Numbered from the stretch's first letter, positions 17,073-26,292 are shown. The stretch: DNA of 64,000 nt from Pseudomonas furukawaii (GCF_002355475.1 NZ_AP014862.1:1550001-1614000); one strand, 5' to 3'. Numbers and translations are program-made. Notes: generated by a model not told the origin, from the sequence alone.

Positions 17073-18152
17073 TCAATCCAGCCGCTTGTGTACCCGCATC
17101 ACCGCGACGCTGAGCATCAGCAGGGTGAACAGCCCCAGCACCGCCAGTTCCAGCCAGAGGTCGGCCAGGCCCGCGCCGCGCAGCATGATGCCCCGGGCCA
17201 GGCGCAGGAAGTGGGTCAGCGGCAGCGCTTCGGCTATCCATTGCGCCGCCTTGGGCATGCCGGCGAAGGGGAACATGAAGCCCGACAGCAGGATCTGCGG
17301 CAGGAAGGTGAAGAAGGCCATCTGCATGGCCTGGAACTGGCTGCGGGCCAGGGTGGAGATGAATACCCCCAGGGTCAGGCTGGCGAGGATGAACACCAGG
17401 GACGCGCCATAGAGCTCCAGCAACGAGCCGCGCACCGGGACCTCGAACAGCCAGAGGCCCACCACCAGGATCACGGTCACCTGCACCAGGCCGATGCCGA
17501 CGAAGGGCAGCACCTTGCCCAGGGTGAGTTCCCAGGGCGACACGGGGGTGGTGATCAGCAGCTCCATGTTGCCGCGTTCCCGCTCCCGCACCAGGGCGAT
17601 GGCGGTGAAGAGCACCATGGTCATGGTGAGGATGACCCCGATCAGCCCCGGCACCGTGTTCAACGGCGCCAGGCGTTCCGGGTTGTAGAAGTTCACCACC
17701 TGCACGCCGGTGAGGCGCGGCCAGCCGGGCAGGGGATAGGCCGCCAGTTGCCGTGCCGAGGCCTGTACCACCTGGTCGGTGCCGTCCACCACCAGTTGCA
17801 GGGGCGGGCGATCGCGCTCCTGCAGGCGCGCCTCGAAGTCCGGGGGAATCACCAGGGCGGCGCTGATGCGACCTTCCCGCAGCAGCCGGTCCAGCACCTG
17901 GGGGCTGGCCAGGTGGTAGCGAAAATCCAGCACCTGGCTGGCGCCGAGCTCCGCCACCACCTCACGGGAGCGGGCGGTGTCGGCCTGGTCCAGCACGGCG
18001 GCGTGGAGGCCGCGCACGTCCATGTTGATGGCGTAGCCGAAGAGCACCAGTTGCAGGATCGGGATGCCGACGATCATGGCGAAGGTGAGGCGATCGCGGC
18101 GTAGCTGCCGCAACTCCTTGAGCACGATGGCCCCCAGCCGGCGCAGGTTCAT
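17073..18152 (-). CDS. ABC-2 type transporter permease (YbhS/YbhR-like)
   Basis: A 359-residue exporter permease with an N-terminal membrane segment, a large periplasmic loop and about five C-terminal segments, the classic ABC-2 drug-export topology. ATG 18150-18152 overlaps the stop of the ATPase gene by 4 nt. Only one permease is present, whereas E. coli has the YbhS/YbhR pair, so the channel is probably a homodimer. Last gene of a leftward four-gene operon (tetR, hlyD-like, ATPase, permease). Likely exports drugs or small hydrophobic compounds. Confidence 0.87.
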   Translation of the reverse strand: MNLRRLGAIVLKELRQLRRDRLTFAMIVGIPILQLVLFGYAINMDVRGLHAAVLDQADTARSREVVAELGASQVLDFRYHLASPQVLDRLLREGRISAALVIPPDFEARLQERDRPPLQLVVDGTDQVVQASARQLAAYPLPGWPRLTGVQVVNFYNPERLAPLNTVPGLIGVILTMTMVLFTAIALVRERERGNMELLITTPVSPWELTLGKVLPFVGIGLVQVTVILVVGLWLFEVPVRGSLLELYGASLVFILASLTLGVFISTLARSQFQAMQMAFFTFLPQILLSGFMFPFAGMPKAAQWIAEALPLTHFLRLARGIMLRGAGLADLWLELAVLGLFTLLMLSVAVMRVHKRLD

Positions 18153-19096
18153 GGCGTGGCTCCGGCCCGTTGCAGCGGGCGATGGGTGACGGTGACGAAG
18201 ACGTCTTCCAGGTTGGCCTCGGTGGGGGTGACGCGGGCCTCGATGCCCTGGGCGGCGAGGCGCCGGAGGATGCGTTCGCGGGCGTCCTCCACCGCGCTCA
18301 GCACGCGAAGGGAGGCGCCTATCTGGGCCATGGCGATGATCTCGCCGGCGCCCTGCAGGGCGCGCTGGGCCTGGCGCGGCTGGGCGCACTCCACCAGCAG
18401 CGGGCGCCCGGGCAGGGCGGCCATGAGTGCGGCGGGGCTGCCGTCGGCCACCAGCCGGCCGGCGTCGAGGATGCCGAGGCGGGTGCAGCGTTCGGCTTCG
18501 TCCATGTAATGGGTGGACACCAGCAGGGTCGTGCCCGCTTCTGCCAGCTCGAACAGCGAGTCCCAGAATTCCCGGCGCGACTGCGGGTCCACGGCGCTGG
18601 TGGGCTCGTCCAGCAGTAGAAGGTCGGGCTTGTGCAGCACCGCACCGGCCAGGGCCAGGCGCTGTTTCTGGCCGCCGCTGAGGGTGCCGGCCAGTTGCTT
18701 GCGGCGGTCGGCCAGCCAGTAGCGTTCCAGCAGTTCCTCGATGCGTTGGCGGGCGGCGCGGCGATCCAGTCCCTGGACCGTGGCGAGGAAGTCCAGGTTC
18801 TCCATGACGCTGAGGTCCTCGTAGAGGGAGAACTTCTGGGTCATGTAGCCGATGCGCCGTTTCAGCGCCTCGGCATCCTCGGGGATGCGGTAGCCCAGCA
18901 CCTCGATCTCCCCGGCGCTGGGCAGCAGCAGGCCGCAGAGCATGCGGATGGTGGTGGACTTGCCGCAGCCGTTGGGGCCGAGAAAGCCGAACACCTCGGC
19001 GCGGTCCACCGCCAGGTCGAGGCCGTCCACGGCGGTGAGCGAGCCGAAGCGCTTGGTCAGCCCCCGGGCGCGGATCACCGCTTCAGGGCTGCTCAT
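18149..19096 (-). CDS. ABC exporter ATP-binding protein (YbhF-like, single domain)
   Basis: A 315-residue ATPase of the CcmA/drug-export class. Walker A GPNGCGKST, signature LSGGQKQR and Walker B LLLLDEPTS are intact, and the C-terminal extension ends in the NLEDVFVTVT motif of this class. E. coli YbhF fuses two such domains; here there is one. Its ATG lies 14 nt inside the adaptor gene and its stop overlaps the permease start, so translation is tightly coupled. Confidence 0.9.
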   Translation of the reverse strand: MSSPEAVIRARGLTKRFGSLTAVDGLDLAVDRAEVFGFLGPNGCGKSTTIRMLCGLLLPSAGEIEVLGYRIPEDAEALKRRIGYMTQKFSLYEDLSVMENLDFLATVQGLDRRAARQRIEELLERYWLADRRKQLAGTLSGGQKQRLALAGAVLHKPDLLLLDEPTSAVDPQSRREFWDSLFELAEAGTTLLVSTHYMDEAERCTRLGILDAGRLVADGSPAALMAALPGRPLLVECAQPRQAQRALQGAGEIIAMAQIGASLRVLSAVEDARERILRRLAAQGIEARVTPTEANLEDVFVTVTHRPLQRAGATP

Positions 19097-20042
19097 GGGG
19101 ACGCTCCACCTGGACCGGCAGGCCGGCGGGCAGGGACCGCGCGGCGTCGCCTTCGAGCACCAGTTCGGCGCGGTAGGCCAGGCGGCTGGCGTCGGCGCCG
19201 GTCAGGGCGAAGTAGGGCGTGAAGCTGGCCTCGCTGGCGATGCTCCTGACGTGCGCCTCGAAGGTGTCGTCCACGCCCTCCACCTTCACCCGCAGCCGGT
19301 CGCCGATGGCGAGGCCCGGACGCGCCGAGGCCGGTACGTAGATCCGCGCGTAGGGCCTGTCGCCCACCAGCAGGCTGACCAGCTCGGCGTTCGAGGGGGG
19401 CTGGTCGCCTGGCTTGAAGGGCAGGGCGTCCACGCGTCCGGCACGGGGTGCGCGCAGGCTGAGGTGCTCGCGGCTGACCTGCAGTTGCGCCAGCCGTCCC
19501 TCGGCGGCCCGGAGCTGGGCGGTGGCCTGGTCGATCTGCTCCGGGCGGGTGCCGTTGGTGAGTTCCCGCAACTGGGCGTCGGCGTTGTTCACCTGGGCGC
19601 TGGCCTGGTCGCGTAGGGCGCGGGCACGGTCCAGTTCGGCGATGGCCACCTGGCGGCGCTGATAGAGCGCCTGGGTGCGCTGGAAGCTGCGCTCGGCGTC
19701 GATGAGTTCGGCCCGGGCGCGATTGAGGCTGGCGCGGGCGGCGTCCACGGTTTCGCTGCGGGCGCCGTTGGCCAGTTCCGCCAGCTGCGCGCGGGCCAGG
19801 TCGAGATCGCCACCGGCCTCCTTGAGGCGCGCGTCGAGGCGGCGAGGATCCAGTTCCAGCAGCAACTGGCCGGCCTCGACCCGGTCCCCTTCGGCCACGT
19901 GCCAGGCAAGGATGGTCTCCGAGGCTTCGGCGGGCAGGCCGATGCGGTCCCACTCCAGGGTGCCGAGCAACTGGTCGCCAGCCGGGTCGTCGCATCCGGC
20001 GAGCAGGGCGCAGGCCAGCAGGCCGGTGAGCAGTCGTTTCAT
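19083..20042 (-). CDS. HlyD-family periplasmic adaptor, probable lipoprotein (YbhG-like)
   Basis: A 319-residue membrane-fusion protein. The N-terminus MKRLLTGLLACALLAGC has a lipobox (LAGC), predicting a lipid anchor. Next come a split lipoyl domain, a long alpha-helical hairpin rich in Ala, Arg and Gln (about 90-200) and a beta-barrel region. It would link the ABC-2 pump to an outer-membrane channel of TolC type, which is not in the window. Its start overlaps the tetR stop by 4 nt. Confidence 0.87.
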   Translation of the reverse strand: MKRLLTGLLACALLAGCDDPAGDQLLGTLEWDRIGLPAEASETILAWHVAEGDRVEAGQLLLELDPRRLDARLKEAGGDLDLARAQLAELANGARSETVDAARASLNRARAELIDAERSFQRTQALYQRRQVAIAELDRARALRDQASAQVNNADAQLRELTNGTRPEQIDQATAQLRAAEGRLAQLQVSREHLSLRAPRAGRVDALPFKPGDQPPSNAELVSLLVGDRPYARIYVPASARPGLAIGDRLRVKVEGVDDTFEAHVRSIASEASFTPYFALTGADASRLAYRAELVLEGDAARSLPAGLPVQVERPHEQP

Positions 20043-20677
20043 GGCGTCACCTCCAGGCCCCGCTCCAGCAGGACGAGGATGTGCCGTGCCAGGGCCTCGT
20101 CCCCCAGTTCCGGGCTGGGGAAGATGCCGCGCCAGATGTGCCCGGCGGCATGGGGCAGCATCACCAGGCCCACGAGGGAGACCACCAGCAGGCGCGGGTC
20201 CAGGTCGGGATTCAGGCGTCCGCGAGCCTGGGCGGCGGCGAAGCGCTGGGCCAGCGGCTGCGGCACCAGGGGGGCGAAGCGGGTGGTCAGCAGGTCCCGC
20301 AGGGCACCCCCCTCGCAAAGGATCTCGCGTACCCAGAGCGGCGGTAGCCAGGGATTGCGGGCCAGGGTGGCGCTCAGGCCCAGGACGAAGGTGCGCACCA
20401 GCTCCAGCGGCTCGTCGCCGGCCTCCTGCAGGCGCGCGCCGAGACCTGCGAAGAGCGGCTGCAGACGCTCTTCCACCAGCGCGTCCACCAGGCGCTCCTT
20501 GTTGCCGAAGTAGTAGTTCACCAGGGCGGGCGTGACCCCGGCCTGCTGTGCGATGCCCCGCAGGCTGGCGGCGTGGATGCCGATGCGGGCGAAGGTTTCG
20601 GCGGCGGCGTCCAGCAGGCGCTCGCGCTGGAGCTGGGAGTCCCCGGAGGGGCGTCCGGGGGAGCGGGGAAGGTTCAC
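20039..20677 (-). CDS. TetR-family repressor (CecR/YbiH-like)
   Basis: A 212-residue TetR regulator. The N-terminal HTH reads ASLRGIAQQAGVTPALVNYYFGNKERLV, and a helical ligand domain follows with the CecR-like pattern. First gene of the operon, it likely represses itself and the downstream exporter, as E. coli CecR does for ybhGFSR. A 16-bp palindrome 33 bp upstream of its start is the likely operator. Ligand unknown. Confidence 0.88.
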   Translation of the reverse strand: MNLPRSPGRPSGDSQLQRERLLDAAAETFARIGIHAASLRGIAQQAGVTPALVNYYFGNKERLVDALVEERLQPLFAGLGARLQEAGDEPLELVRTFVLGLSATLARNPWLPPLWVREILCEGGALRDLLTTRFAPLVPQPLAQRFAAAQARGRLNPDLDPRLLVVSLVGLVMLPHAAGHIWRGIFPSPELGDEALARHILVLLERGLEVTP

Positions 20678-20709
20678 GGTGGGTTCTCCGTGGAGGGGGA
20701 TGGAATTAT

Positions 20710-20725
20710 TTAAATGTGCATTTAA
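20710..20725 (-). promoter_or_regulatory. TetR operator candidate
   Basis: TTAAATG-TG-CATTTAA, a perfect dyad with 2-bp centre, near -40 relative to the tetR start in an AT-rich stretch that stands out from the GC-rich surroundings. Flanking bases extend the symmetry imperfectly. Confidence 0.65.
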
Positions 20726-20867
20726 TTAAACGGCAATCGGCGGCCGACGAACGTGATGGGGTCTCTGGACGAAAATAAGATAGGAAGCTAATAATGAGCT
20801 TAAGTTATTGCTTGTCTTCACGGCGAGCTATCTTGAATTCCACGACGAAAATCCCTGGAGCTGGCCT

Positions 20868-22856
20868 GTGCGCGACACCTTGCGTGCTTTCCTGGCGCCC
20901 GATGTTCCGGCGCTGCAGTTCGTCATCAAGACGCTCCTGGGCGGAGGCCTGGCGCTCTGGCTCGCCTTCCGACTGGACCTGGAGCAACCCCAATGGGCGC
21001 TGATGACCGCCTTCATCGTTGCCCAGCCGCTGTCCGGCATGGTGGTGCAGAAGGGCCTGGCGCGACTGCTGGGGACCCTGGTGGGCACCGCCATGTCGGT
21101 GGTCATCCTGGCCCTGTTCGCCCAGACGCCCTGGCTGTTCCTGGTGGCGCTGGCGACCTGGCTGGGCCTGTGCACCGCGGCGTCGACCCTGATGCGCAGT
21201 GCCTGGTCCTATGCCTTCGTGCTGGCGGGCTACACCGTGGCCATCATCGGGCTACCGGCCATCGCCCATCCGCTGACGGTGTTCGACCAGGCGGTGGCCC
21301 GTTGCACCGAGATCTCCCTCGGCATCCTCTGCGCCACCTTCACCAGCGCCTTGCTCTGGCCGCAGCGGGTGGAGCGGCAGTTGGCGCGACAGGCCCGGGA
21401 CGCCTGGCAATGCGGAGTCCAGGCGGCACTCTCGGCGTTGAAGGGCGAGGCCCAGGAACGCCAGGGCCTGCTCGGTGTGCTCGGACGCATCGTCGCGGTG
21501 GACGCCCAGCGCGAACATGCCTGGTTCGAGGGGCATCGCGGACGCCAGCGGGCGGTGGCGCTGCAGGTGCTCAGCCACGACCTGCTCAGCCTCTTGCGGC
21601 TGGCCCGGGGCGTCGCCCGCCAGTGGCGCCAGCTGGGGTCGGGAGAAGAGGAGGTCTTGCGTCCCTGGCTGGAGGAGGTGGAGGCGGCCCTGGGCGAATC
21701 CGATGTCCCGCGCCTGGACGCTTTGCGTGAGCGGCTGCTGGTCGCGGCCGAGGACGAGTCCCTTACCACCGTGCAGCAGTACTGCCTGGGGCGCATGGCG
21801 GTGCTGATGCGCCAGGCGGCATCGGCGGTGGCGTCCATGCACGGGGTGGAGCGGGGCGAGGCGCCGGCCGACGCGCCGCCACCGCTTTCCAGCCACCGGG
21901 ATGTGCAGACCGCCGCCGTCTACGGATTGCGCAGCGCCCTGGCCTTCCTCGGGCTTTCGGCCTTCTGGCTGGCCACGGCCTGGACCTCGGCGGTGGGCGC
22001 CCTGACCCTCACCTGCGTGATCTGCGGCCTGTTCGCCAGTCGCGAGAACGCCGAGCAGATCGGCCTGCTGTTCCTGCGCGGCATCCTCTACGCGTTGCCG
22101 GTGGCCTTCGTCGTCGGCCAGCTGCTGCTGCCCCAGTTGAGCGGCTTCGCCATGCTCTGCCTGGCCCTGGGCGTGCCGCTGTTCTTCGGTGCGCTGGGCA
22201 TGGCCAAGCCGGCCCTGGGTGCCACGGCCACGTCCTTCTGCCTGCATTTCATCGTGCTCTGCGCCCCGCAGAACGTCATGAGTTTCAATGTCGGGCTGTT
22301 CTTCAACGAGGCGATCTCCATGCTGTTCGGTGTCGCTTTCGCGGTCCTGTCCTTCCGCCTGATCCCTCTGCGCAACCCGGCCTGGCACGGCCGGCGGCTG
22401 CTCAAGGCCAGCCTGGCGGACCTGGCGAAACTCACCGGCCGGGTGCTGGCGGGCGCGGAAAACTGGTTCGGTGGCCGCATGGCGGACCGCCTGCTGCAAC
22501 TGGCGCGGCTCTATCCCGTGCTGCCGGAGCAGTCCCGCAGCCGCTGGGACGACGGCATCGCCAGCCTCGACCTGGGCGATGAGCTGCTGCACCTGCGGCG
22601 TTGCCTGGCCGCCGCCGACCAGCCGCTGGGCCGCTCCGAACGACGCTTCCTGCGCGAGCTGGAGCGCGTCCTGCTGCAAGGACCCGCCCCGGGCCGCGCC
22701 GAGGATCTGGATGAACCCATCGGCGACCTGCTGGCCGCGCTGCGCACCGCCGGCAGCAGCATCGACCGCCGCCTGGCCCAGGCGGCCCTGTTGCAGTTGC
22801 AGCAGAGCTGGCGGCAATGGTGTGAACACCAGGAGGCGAACCATGGGTTTGCGTGA
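20868..22856 (+). CDS. FUSC-family efflux transporter (AaeB-like)
   Basis: A 662-residue inner-membrane protein with two blocks of membrane segments (about 15-155 and 350-510), each followed by a cytoplasmic helical region, as in FUSC/AaeB aromatic-acid efflux proteins. I chose GTG 20868 because TGGAG lies 8 nt upstream and conserved-looking sequence (MRDTLRAFLAPDVPALQF) begins there; the upstream TTG has no good ribosome site. First of a three-gene rightward operon with a DUF1656 protein and an HlyD-type adaptor, the AaeXAB-type set. Substrate probably an aromatic acid; inferred. Confidence 0.88.
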   Translation: MRDTLRAFLAPDVPALQFVIKTLLGGGLALWLAFRLDLEQPQWALMTAFIVAQPLSGMVVQKGLARLLGTLVGTAMSVVILALFAQTPWLFLVALATWLGLCTAASTLMRSAWSYAFVLAGYTVAIIGLPAIAHPLTVFDQAVARCTEISLGILCATFTSALLWPQRVERQLARQARDAWQCGVQAALSALKGEAQERQGLLGVLGRIVAVDAQREHAWFEGHRGRQRAVALQVLSHDLLSLLRLARGVARQWRQLGSGEEEVLRPWLEEVEAALGESDVPRLDALRERLLVAAEDESLTTVQQYCLGRMAVLMRQAASAVASMHGVERGEAPADAPPPLSSHRDVQTAAVYGLRSALAFLGLSAFWLATAWTSAVGALTLTCVICGLFASRENAEQIGLLFLRGILYALPVAFVVGQLLLPQLSGFAMLCLALGVPLFFGALGMAKPALGATATSFCLHFIVLCAPQNVMSFNVGLFFNEAISMLFGVAFAVLSFRLIPLRNPAWHGRRLLKASLADLAKLTGRVLAGAENWFGGRMADRLLQLARLYPVLPEQSRSRWDDGIASLDLGDELLHLRRCLAAADQPLGRSERRFLRELERVLLQGPAPGRAEDLDEPIGDLLAALRTAGSSIDRRLAQAALLQLQQSWRQWCEHQEANHGFA

Positions 22857-23049
22857 GTGGTCCCTGGGCGGCGTGCTGCTGAGCCCCTTTCTGATCTATG
22901 CCCTGCTGGCGCTGCTGCTGACCGGCGTGCTGCGCCTCGGGCTGGCCCGGTTCGGCGCGTCACGCTGGATCTGGCACGAAGCGCTGTTCGACTGTGCCCT
23001 GTATGTCTGTGTCCTGGCGGCGCTGGTGGCGCTGGCCGGGCGCTGGTGA
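22843..23049 (+). CDS. DUF1656 small membrane protein (AaeX-like)
   Basis: A 68-residue protein with two hydrophobic segments (LLSPFLIYALLALLLTGVL and ALYVCVLAALVALAG). AGGAGG precedes ATG 22843 and the gene overlaps the FUSC stop by 14 nt. Small DUF1656 proteins such as AaeX accompany AaeB pumps; their role is not known, and assembly of the pump is a reasonable guess. Confidence 0.88.
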   Translation: MGLREWSLGGVLLSPFLIYALLALLLTGVLRLGLARFGASRWIWHEALFDCALYVCVLAALVALAGRW

Positions 23050-23060
23050 AGGAGAAGATG

Positions 23061-23918
23061 ATGCGTTCCATCCTGCGTGTGCTGGTGACCCTCGCCCTGG
23101 TGGCGGTGGCCCTGGTGGCCGGCTACTGGCTCTGGCAGCACTACATGCTCGCCCCCTGGACCCGCGATGCGCGGATTCGCGCCGACGTGGTGGTGATCAC
23201 CCCGGACGTGTCCGGCTGGGTGATGGAGCTCAAGGTCCGGGACAACCAGCAGGTGAGGGCGGGCGACCTGCTGCTCAGGGTCGACCGCGAGCGCTACCAG
23301 GCGGCCCTTGAACGGGCCCGCGCGGTGGCCGATACCCGCAAGCACCAGCTCAGCCTGCGGGAACACGAGGCGTCGCGGCGCGCTCACCTGGGGCCCCAGG
23401 CCATCAGCGCCGAACTGCGCGAGAACGCCCTGATCACCGCCGAGGTGGCCCGTGCCGAGTACCGCGAGGCCGAGGCCGATCTGAAGGTGGCCGAGCTGAA
23501 CCTGGCCCGCAGCGAGCTGCGCGCGCCCCGTAGCGGCCAGGTCACCAACCTGCGCCTGGCCCAGGGCAACTACGTGAGTGCCGGCCAGCCGGTGATGGCA
23601 CTGGTGGACGACAGCTCCTTCTACGTCCAGGCCTACTTCGAAGAGACCAAGCTGCCGCGCATCGAGGTGGGGGCACCGGTGAAGGTCTGGCTCATGAGTG
23701 CCGGCGAGCCCCTGTCGGGTACCGTGGAAAGCATCAGCCGAGGCATCACCGACCGCAATGCCAGCCCAGATGGCCAACTGCTGGCGAACGTGGAGCCCAC
23801 CTTCAACTGGGTGCGCCTGGCGCAGCGGATTCCGGTTCGGATCAAGCTGGACGCGCTGCCCGAGGGCGTTCAGCTCAGCGCGGGGATGACGGCCAGCGTG
23901 ATGGTGGAGGAGGAGTAG
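23061..23918 (+). CDS. HlyD-family periplasmic adaptor (AaeA-like)
   Basis: A 285-residue membrane-fusion protein with an N-terminal transmembrane anchor (ILRVLVTLALVAVALVAGYWLW), lipoyl halves around VVVITPDVSGWV and APRSGQVTNL, a short helical hairpin and a beta-barrel domain. Two ATGs are adjacent; 23061 sits 6 nt after AAGGAG and is preferred over 23058. It links the FUSC pump to an outer-membrane channel. Ends the operon; a leftward gene follows. Confidence 0.9.
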   Translation: MRSILRVLVTLALVAVALVAGYWLWQHYMLAPWTRDARIRADVVVITPDVSGWVMELKVRDNQQVRAGDLLLRVDRERYQAALERARAVADTRKHQLSLREHEASRRAHLGPQAISAELRENALITAEVARAEYREAEADLKVAELNLARSELRAPRSGQVTNLRLAQGNYVSAGQPVMALVDDSSFYVQAYFEETKLPRIEVGAPVKVWLMSAGEPLSGTVESISRGITDRNASPDGQLLANVEPTFNWVRLAQRIPVRIKLDALPEGVQLSAGMTASVMVEEE

Positions 23919-23982
23919 GGGATGCTTTCGCAGGTTGTTGCCGAGCAACGAGGCCCCGCACGATCATCCCCGGATCGAAGGT

Positions 23983-24549
23983 TCAGCTCACGATTCGTTT
24001 GATCAGGTCCTTCGTCGAGTTCACCTGGTATTTCTTGAGCAGGCTGCAGCGATGAATGTCCACCGTCCTGGGGCTGATGCCCAGGCGTTTCGCTGCTTCC
24101 TTGCTCGTCAGTCCTTCCACCAATAGTGCGGCCACCTCCCGCTCTCGTGCGGTCAGACTCAGGTTCTGGCCGGGGGCATCCTGTTCGTGCATGACCACGT
24201 CCGTGAACACCCAGGCTGCCAACTCGTACGGATTGTTTTCGTTGAATCCATGACCTCGGACCCTGGCCCGGAAATGCGTGCCATCCAGGCGACGCATGAT
24301 GCGATCATCATGAAAATAGACACGTCGGGCTAACAGCGGGCCAAAGTGTTGCGCGGCATCTTCAAAATCCTTCTGCTCAGGATAGAGCACGGCGAAAGAC
24401 GCACCTGCCAGTTGTTTTCTGGATGCACGAAACATTTCAAGTGCTCGGGCATTGAAACTTATTATCTTGCGGTTCCTGGCAATGATCACCGCGACCGGTA
24501 AATGATGGAGAAGATGGTCGGCACTCAATAGTTCTTCTTTGGATATCAT
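23983..24549 (-). CDS. PAS-LuxR transcriptional regulator
   Basis: A 188-residue regulator with an N-terminal PAS-like sensor (about 15-115; AVIIARNRKIISFNARALEMF) and a C-terminal LuxR/GerE HTH (LTAREREVAALLVEGLTSKEAAKRL then GISPRTVDIHR). There is no receiver domain or autoinducer-binding domain. AAGGAG lies upstream of ATG 24549. It is divergent from an MHS transporter, and a perfect 20-bp palindrome lies 46 bp upstream of its start, so it probably controls itself and the transporter. The sensed ligand may be the transported organic acid. Confidence 0.88.
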   Translation of the reverse strand: MISKEELLSADHLLHHLPVAVIIARNRKIISFNARALEMFRASRKQLAGASFAVLYPEQKDFEDAAQHFGPLLARRVYFHDDRIMRRLDGTHFRARVRGHGFNENNPYELAAWVFTDVVMHEQDAPGQNLSLTAREREVAALLVEGLTSKEAAKRLGISPRTVDIHRCSLLKKYQVNSTKDLIKRIVS

Positions 24550-24595
24550 TGGTTTTCTCCTTGGGGCGCAGGATTGGAACCTCTCTGGAACAGGG

Positions 24596-24615
24596 ATGAT
24601 CACCTAGGTGATCAT
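24596..24615 (+). promoter_or_regulatory. Perfect 20-bp palindrome, candidate LuxR-type operator
   Basis: ATGATCACCTAGGTGATCAT reads the same on both strands, and the length matches boxes bound by LuxR-family dimers. It lies 46 bp upstream of the luxR-like gene and 267 bp before the transporter start. Confidence 0.65.
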
Positions 24616-24882
24616 GGAGTCTGGATCACTTGATTCCTCGCAATTATGATCGCACTCGCGACTCGTATCCGGCTTTGGCAATTACCGTCGAGTAACTGGG
24701 AAGCGCCATCTACCAAGTCAGAAGCGTCTGAGCAGGATATTCAGTTTGCCAGGGATGTAGTCGCGAGTTGCAGTGCCCATGGAGTCAGGGGCAAGTAGTT
24801 TTATTCATGTGCTTTGCTCCTTGTATGCTCCATGCGTTAACTCCCTAGCCTGTTTAATTAAAATAAATCAGGGGCAAGGTCG
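24616..24882. promoter_or_regulatory. Divergent promoter region, AT-rich on the transporter side
   Basis: No gene seen. The last 90 bp before the transporter are AT-rich (GTTTAATTAAAATAAATC). A spaced pair resembling -35 and -10 is not certain. GGGGCAAGG precedes the ATG. Confidence 0.4.
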
Positions 24883-26226
24883 ATGAGCGAAACTATGCAT
24901 GTGTCTCCCGCCACACTTCGAAAAGTAACCGCTGCAGCAGCAGTTGGTAATTTCGTTGAATGGTTCGATTTTGCAGTCTATGGATTTCTCGCCACTATCA
25001 TCGCGGGGCAGTTTTTCTCGAGCGATGACCCCAGCACCGCCTTGCTACAGACCTTCGCGGTCTTCGCCGTTGCCTTTGCGCTACGCCCCCTGGGTGGGAT
25101 CGTGTTCGGAGCGCTCGGCGACCGGCTCGGTCGCAAGCGGGTCCTGTCGGCGACTGTCCTGATGATGGCCGGGGCTACCACGGTGATCGGCCTGCTGCCT
25201 ACTTACGCCAGCATTGGCTTGCTGGCGCCCGTTTTGCTGACGGTTGCCCGCTGTGTCCAGGGTTTCTCTGCCGGAGGCGAATATGCCGGGGCTTGCGCCT
25301 ACCTGATGGAGCACGCACCGAACCACAGGAGGGCCTGGTATGGCAGCTTCATCCCTGTGTCGACCTTCACGGCGTTTGCGTGCGCGGCGCTCATGGCCTA
25401 CCTGCTGGATGCCAGTCTCTCGCCCGAAGCGATGAGCGAGTGGGGGTGGCGGGTTCCGTTTCTGGCCGCGGCGCCGTTGGGGCTCATCGGGCTCTATCTG
25501 CGCTGGCGGATGGAGGAGACGCCGGCGTTCCGCCTGGCCATGTCCGAGAAACAGATGCATGCCCATTCGCCGTTGCGGGAAACGCTGGGGCAACAGAAGG
25601 GCACGATCCTGCGGCTCGGCGCCTTCATCTCGCTGACAGCGCTGTCGTTCTACATGTTCACCACGTACTTCGCGACCTACCTGCAGGTTGTCGGGCACTT
25701 GAGCCGGCCCCAGTCGCTCATTGTCTCGACTGTGGCCCTGCTGTTCGCCGCGGCTGCCTGCCCGGTGGCGGGTGCCTTTTCAGATCGCGTGGGTCGACGC
25801 AGGACAATTGGCTTCACCTGCCTGTGGATGATCCTGGCGGTGTTCCCCGCCTATTGGTTGGCGAGCTCCGGTGACCTCCTGGCCGCGATCGTCGGGGTCA
25901 TCCTGCTGGCCGTGGGCGCGGTGCTGTCCGGAGTGGTCACCGCCGCGTTGCTGTCCGAAGCCTTCCCAACCCGTACGCGCTACACCGCTTCGGCGATGAC
26001 CTATAACCTCGCCTATACGATTTTCGGCGGCACCGCGCCTCTGGTGGCGACCTGGTTGATCGGCCAGACAGGCAGCAGCCTGGCGCCAGCCTTCTATCTG
26101 GTGCTTGTCGCACTGCTGGCCCTGGTCGGCGGCTTGGCGCTGCCGGAAACCTACCGTATCTCGTTGCACGATGGGCCAAGTAACCTTCCCAGTGATGTGT
26201 TGAAGCCAGCTCGAGTCCCAGGTTGA
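24883..26226 (+). CDS. MHS-family MFS transporter (organic acid/osmolyte:H+ symporter)
   Basis: A 447-residue major facilitator with 12 predicted membrane segments. GNFVEWFDFAVYGFLA near residue 22 and the loop GDRLGRKRVL are signatures of the metabolite:H+ symporter family (ProP, ShiA, KgtP, citrate carriers). ATG 24883 fits. It imports a small organic acid or betaine-like solute with protons; the substrate cannot be told by eye. Probably controlled by the divergent PAS-LuxR regulator. Codon use is slightly AT-richer in the first 200 bp than later. Confidence 0.88.
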   Translation: MSETMHVSPATLRKVTAAAAVGNFVEWFDFAVYGFLATIIAGQFFSSDDPSTALLQTFAVFAVAFALRPLGGIVFGALGDRLGRKRVLSATVLMMAGATTVIGLLPTYASIGLLAPVLLTVARCVQGFSAGGEYAGACAYLMEHAPNHRRAWYGSFIPVSTFTAFACAALMAYLLDASLSPEAMSEWGWRVPFLAAAPLGLIGLYLRWRMEETPAFRLAMSEKQMHAHSPLRETLGQQKGTILRLGAFISLTALSFYMFTTYFATYLQVVGHLSRPQSLIVSTVALLFAAAACPVAGAFSDRVGRRRTIGFTCLWMILAVFPAYWLASSGDLLAAIVGVILLAVGAVLSGVVTAALLSEAFPTRTRYTASAMTYNLAYTIFGGTAPLVATWLIGQTGSSLAPAFYLVLVALLALVGGLALPETYRISLHDGPSNLPSDVLKPARVPG

Positions 26227-26292
26227 GCGACGCGAAGCCCAACGATCACGACAGGCGTTACCCATGTATCCCGGTTCCATCCGGTAGCCCAC

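Noticed and set aside
20794-21003. Small ORF starting ATGAGCTTAAG before the FUSC gene
   Set aside because: Out of frame with the FUSC protein and overlapping its conserved N-terminus; no domain.
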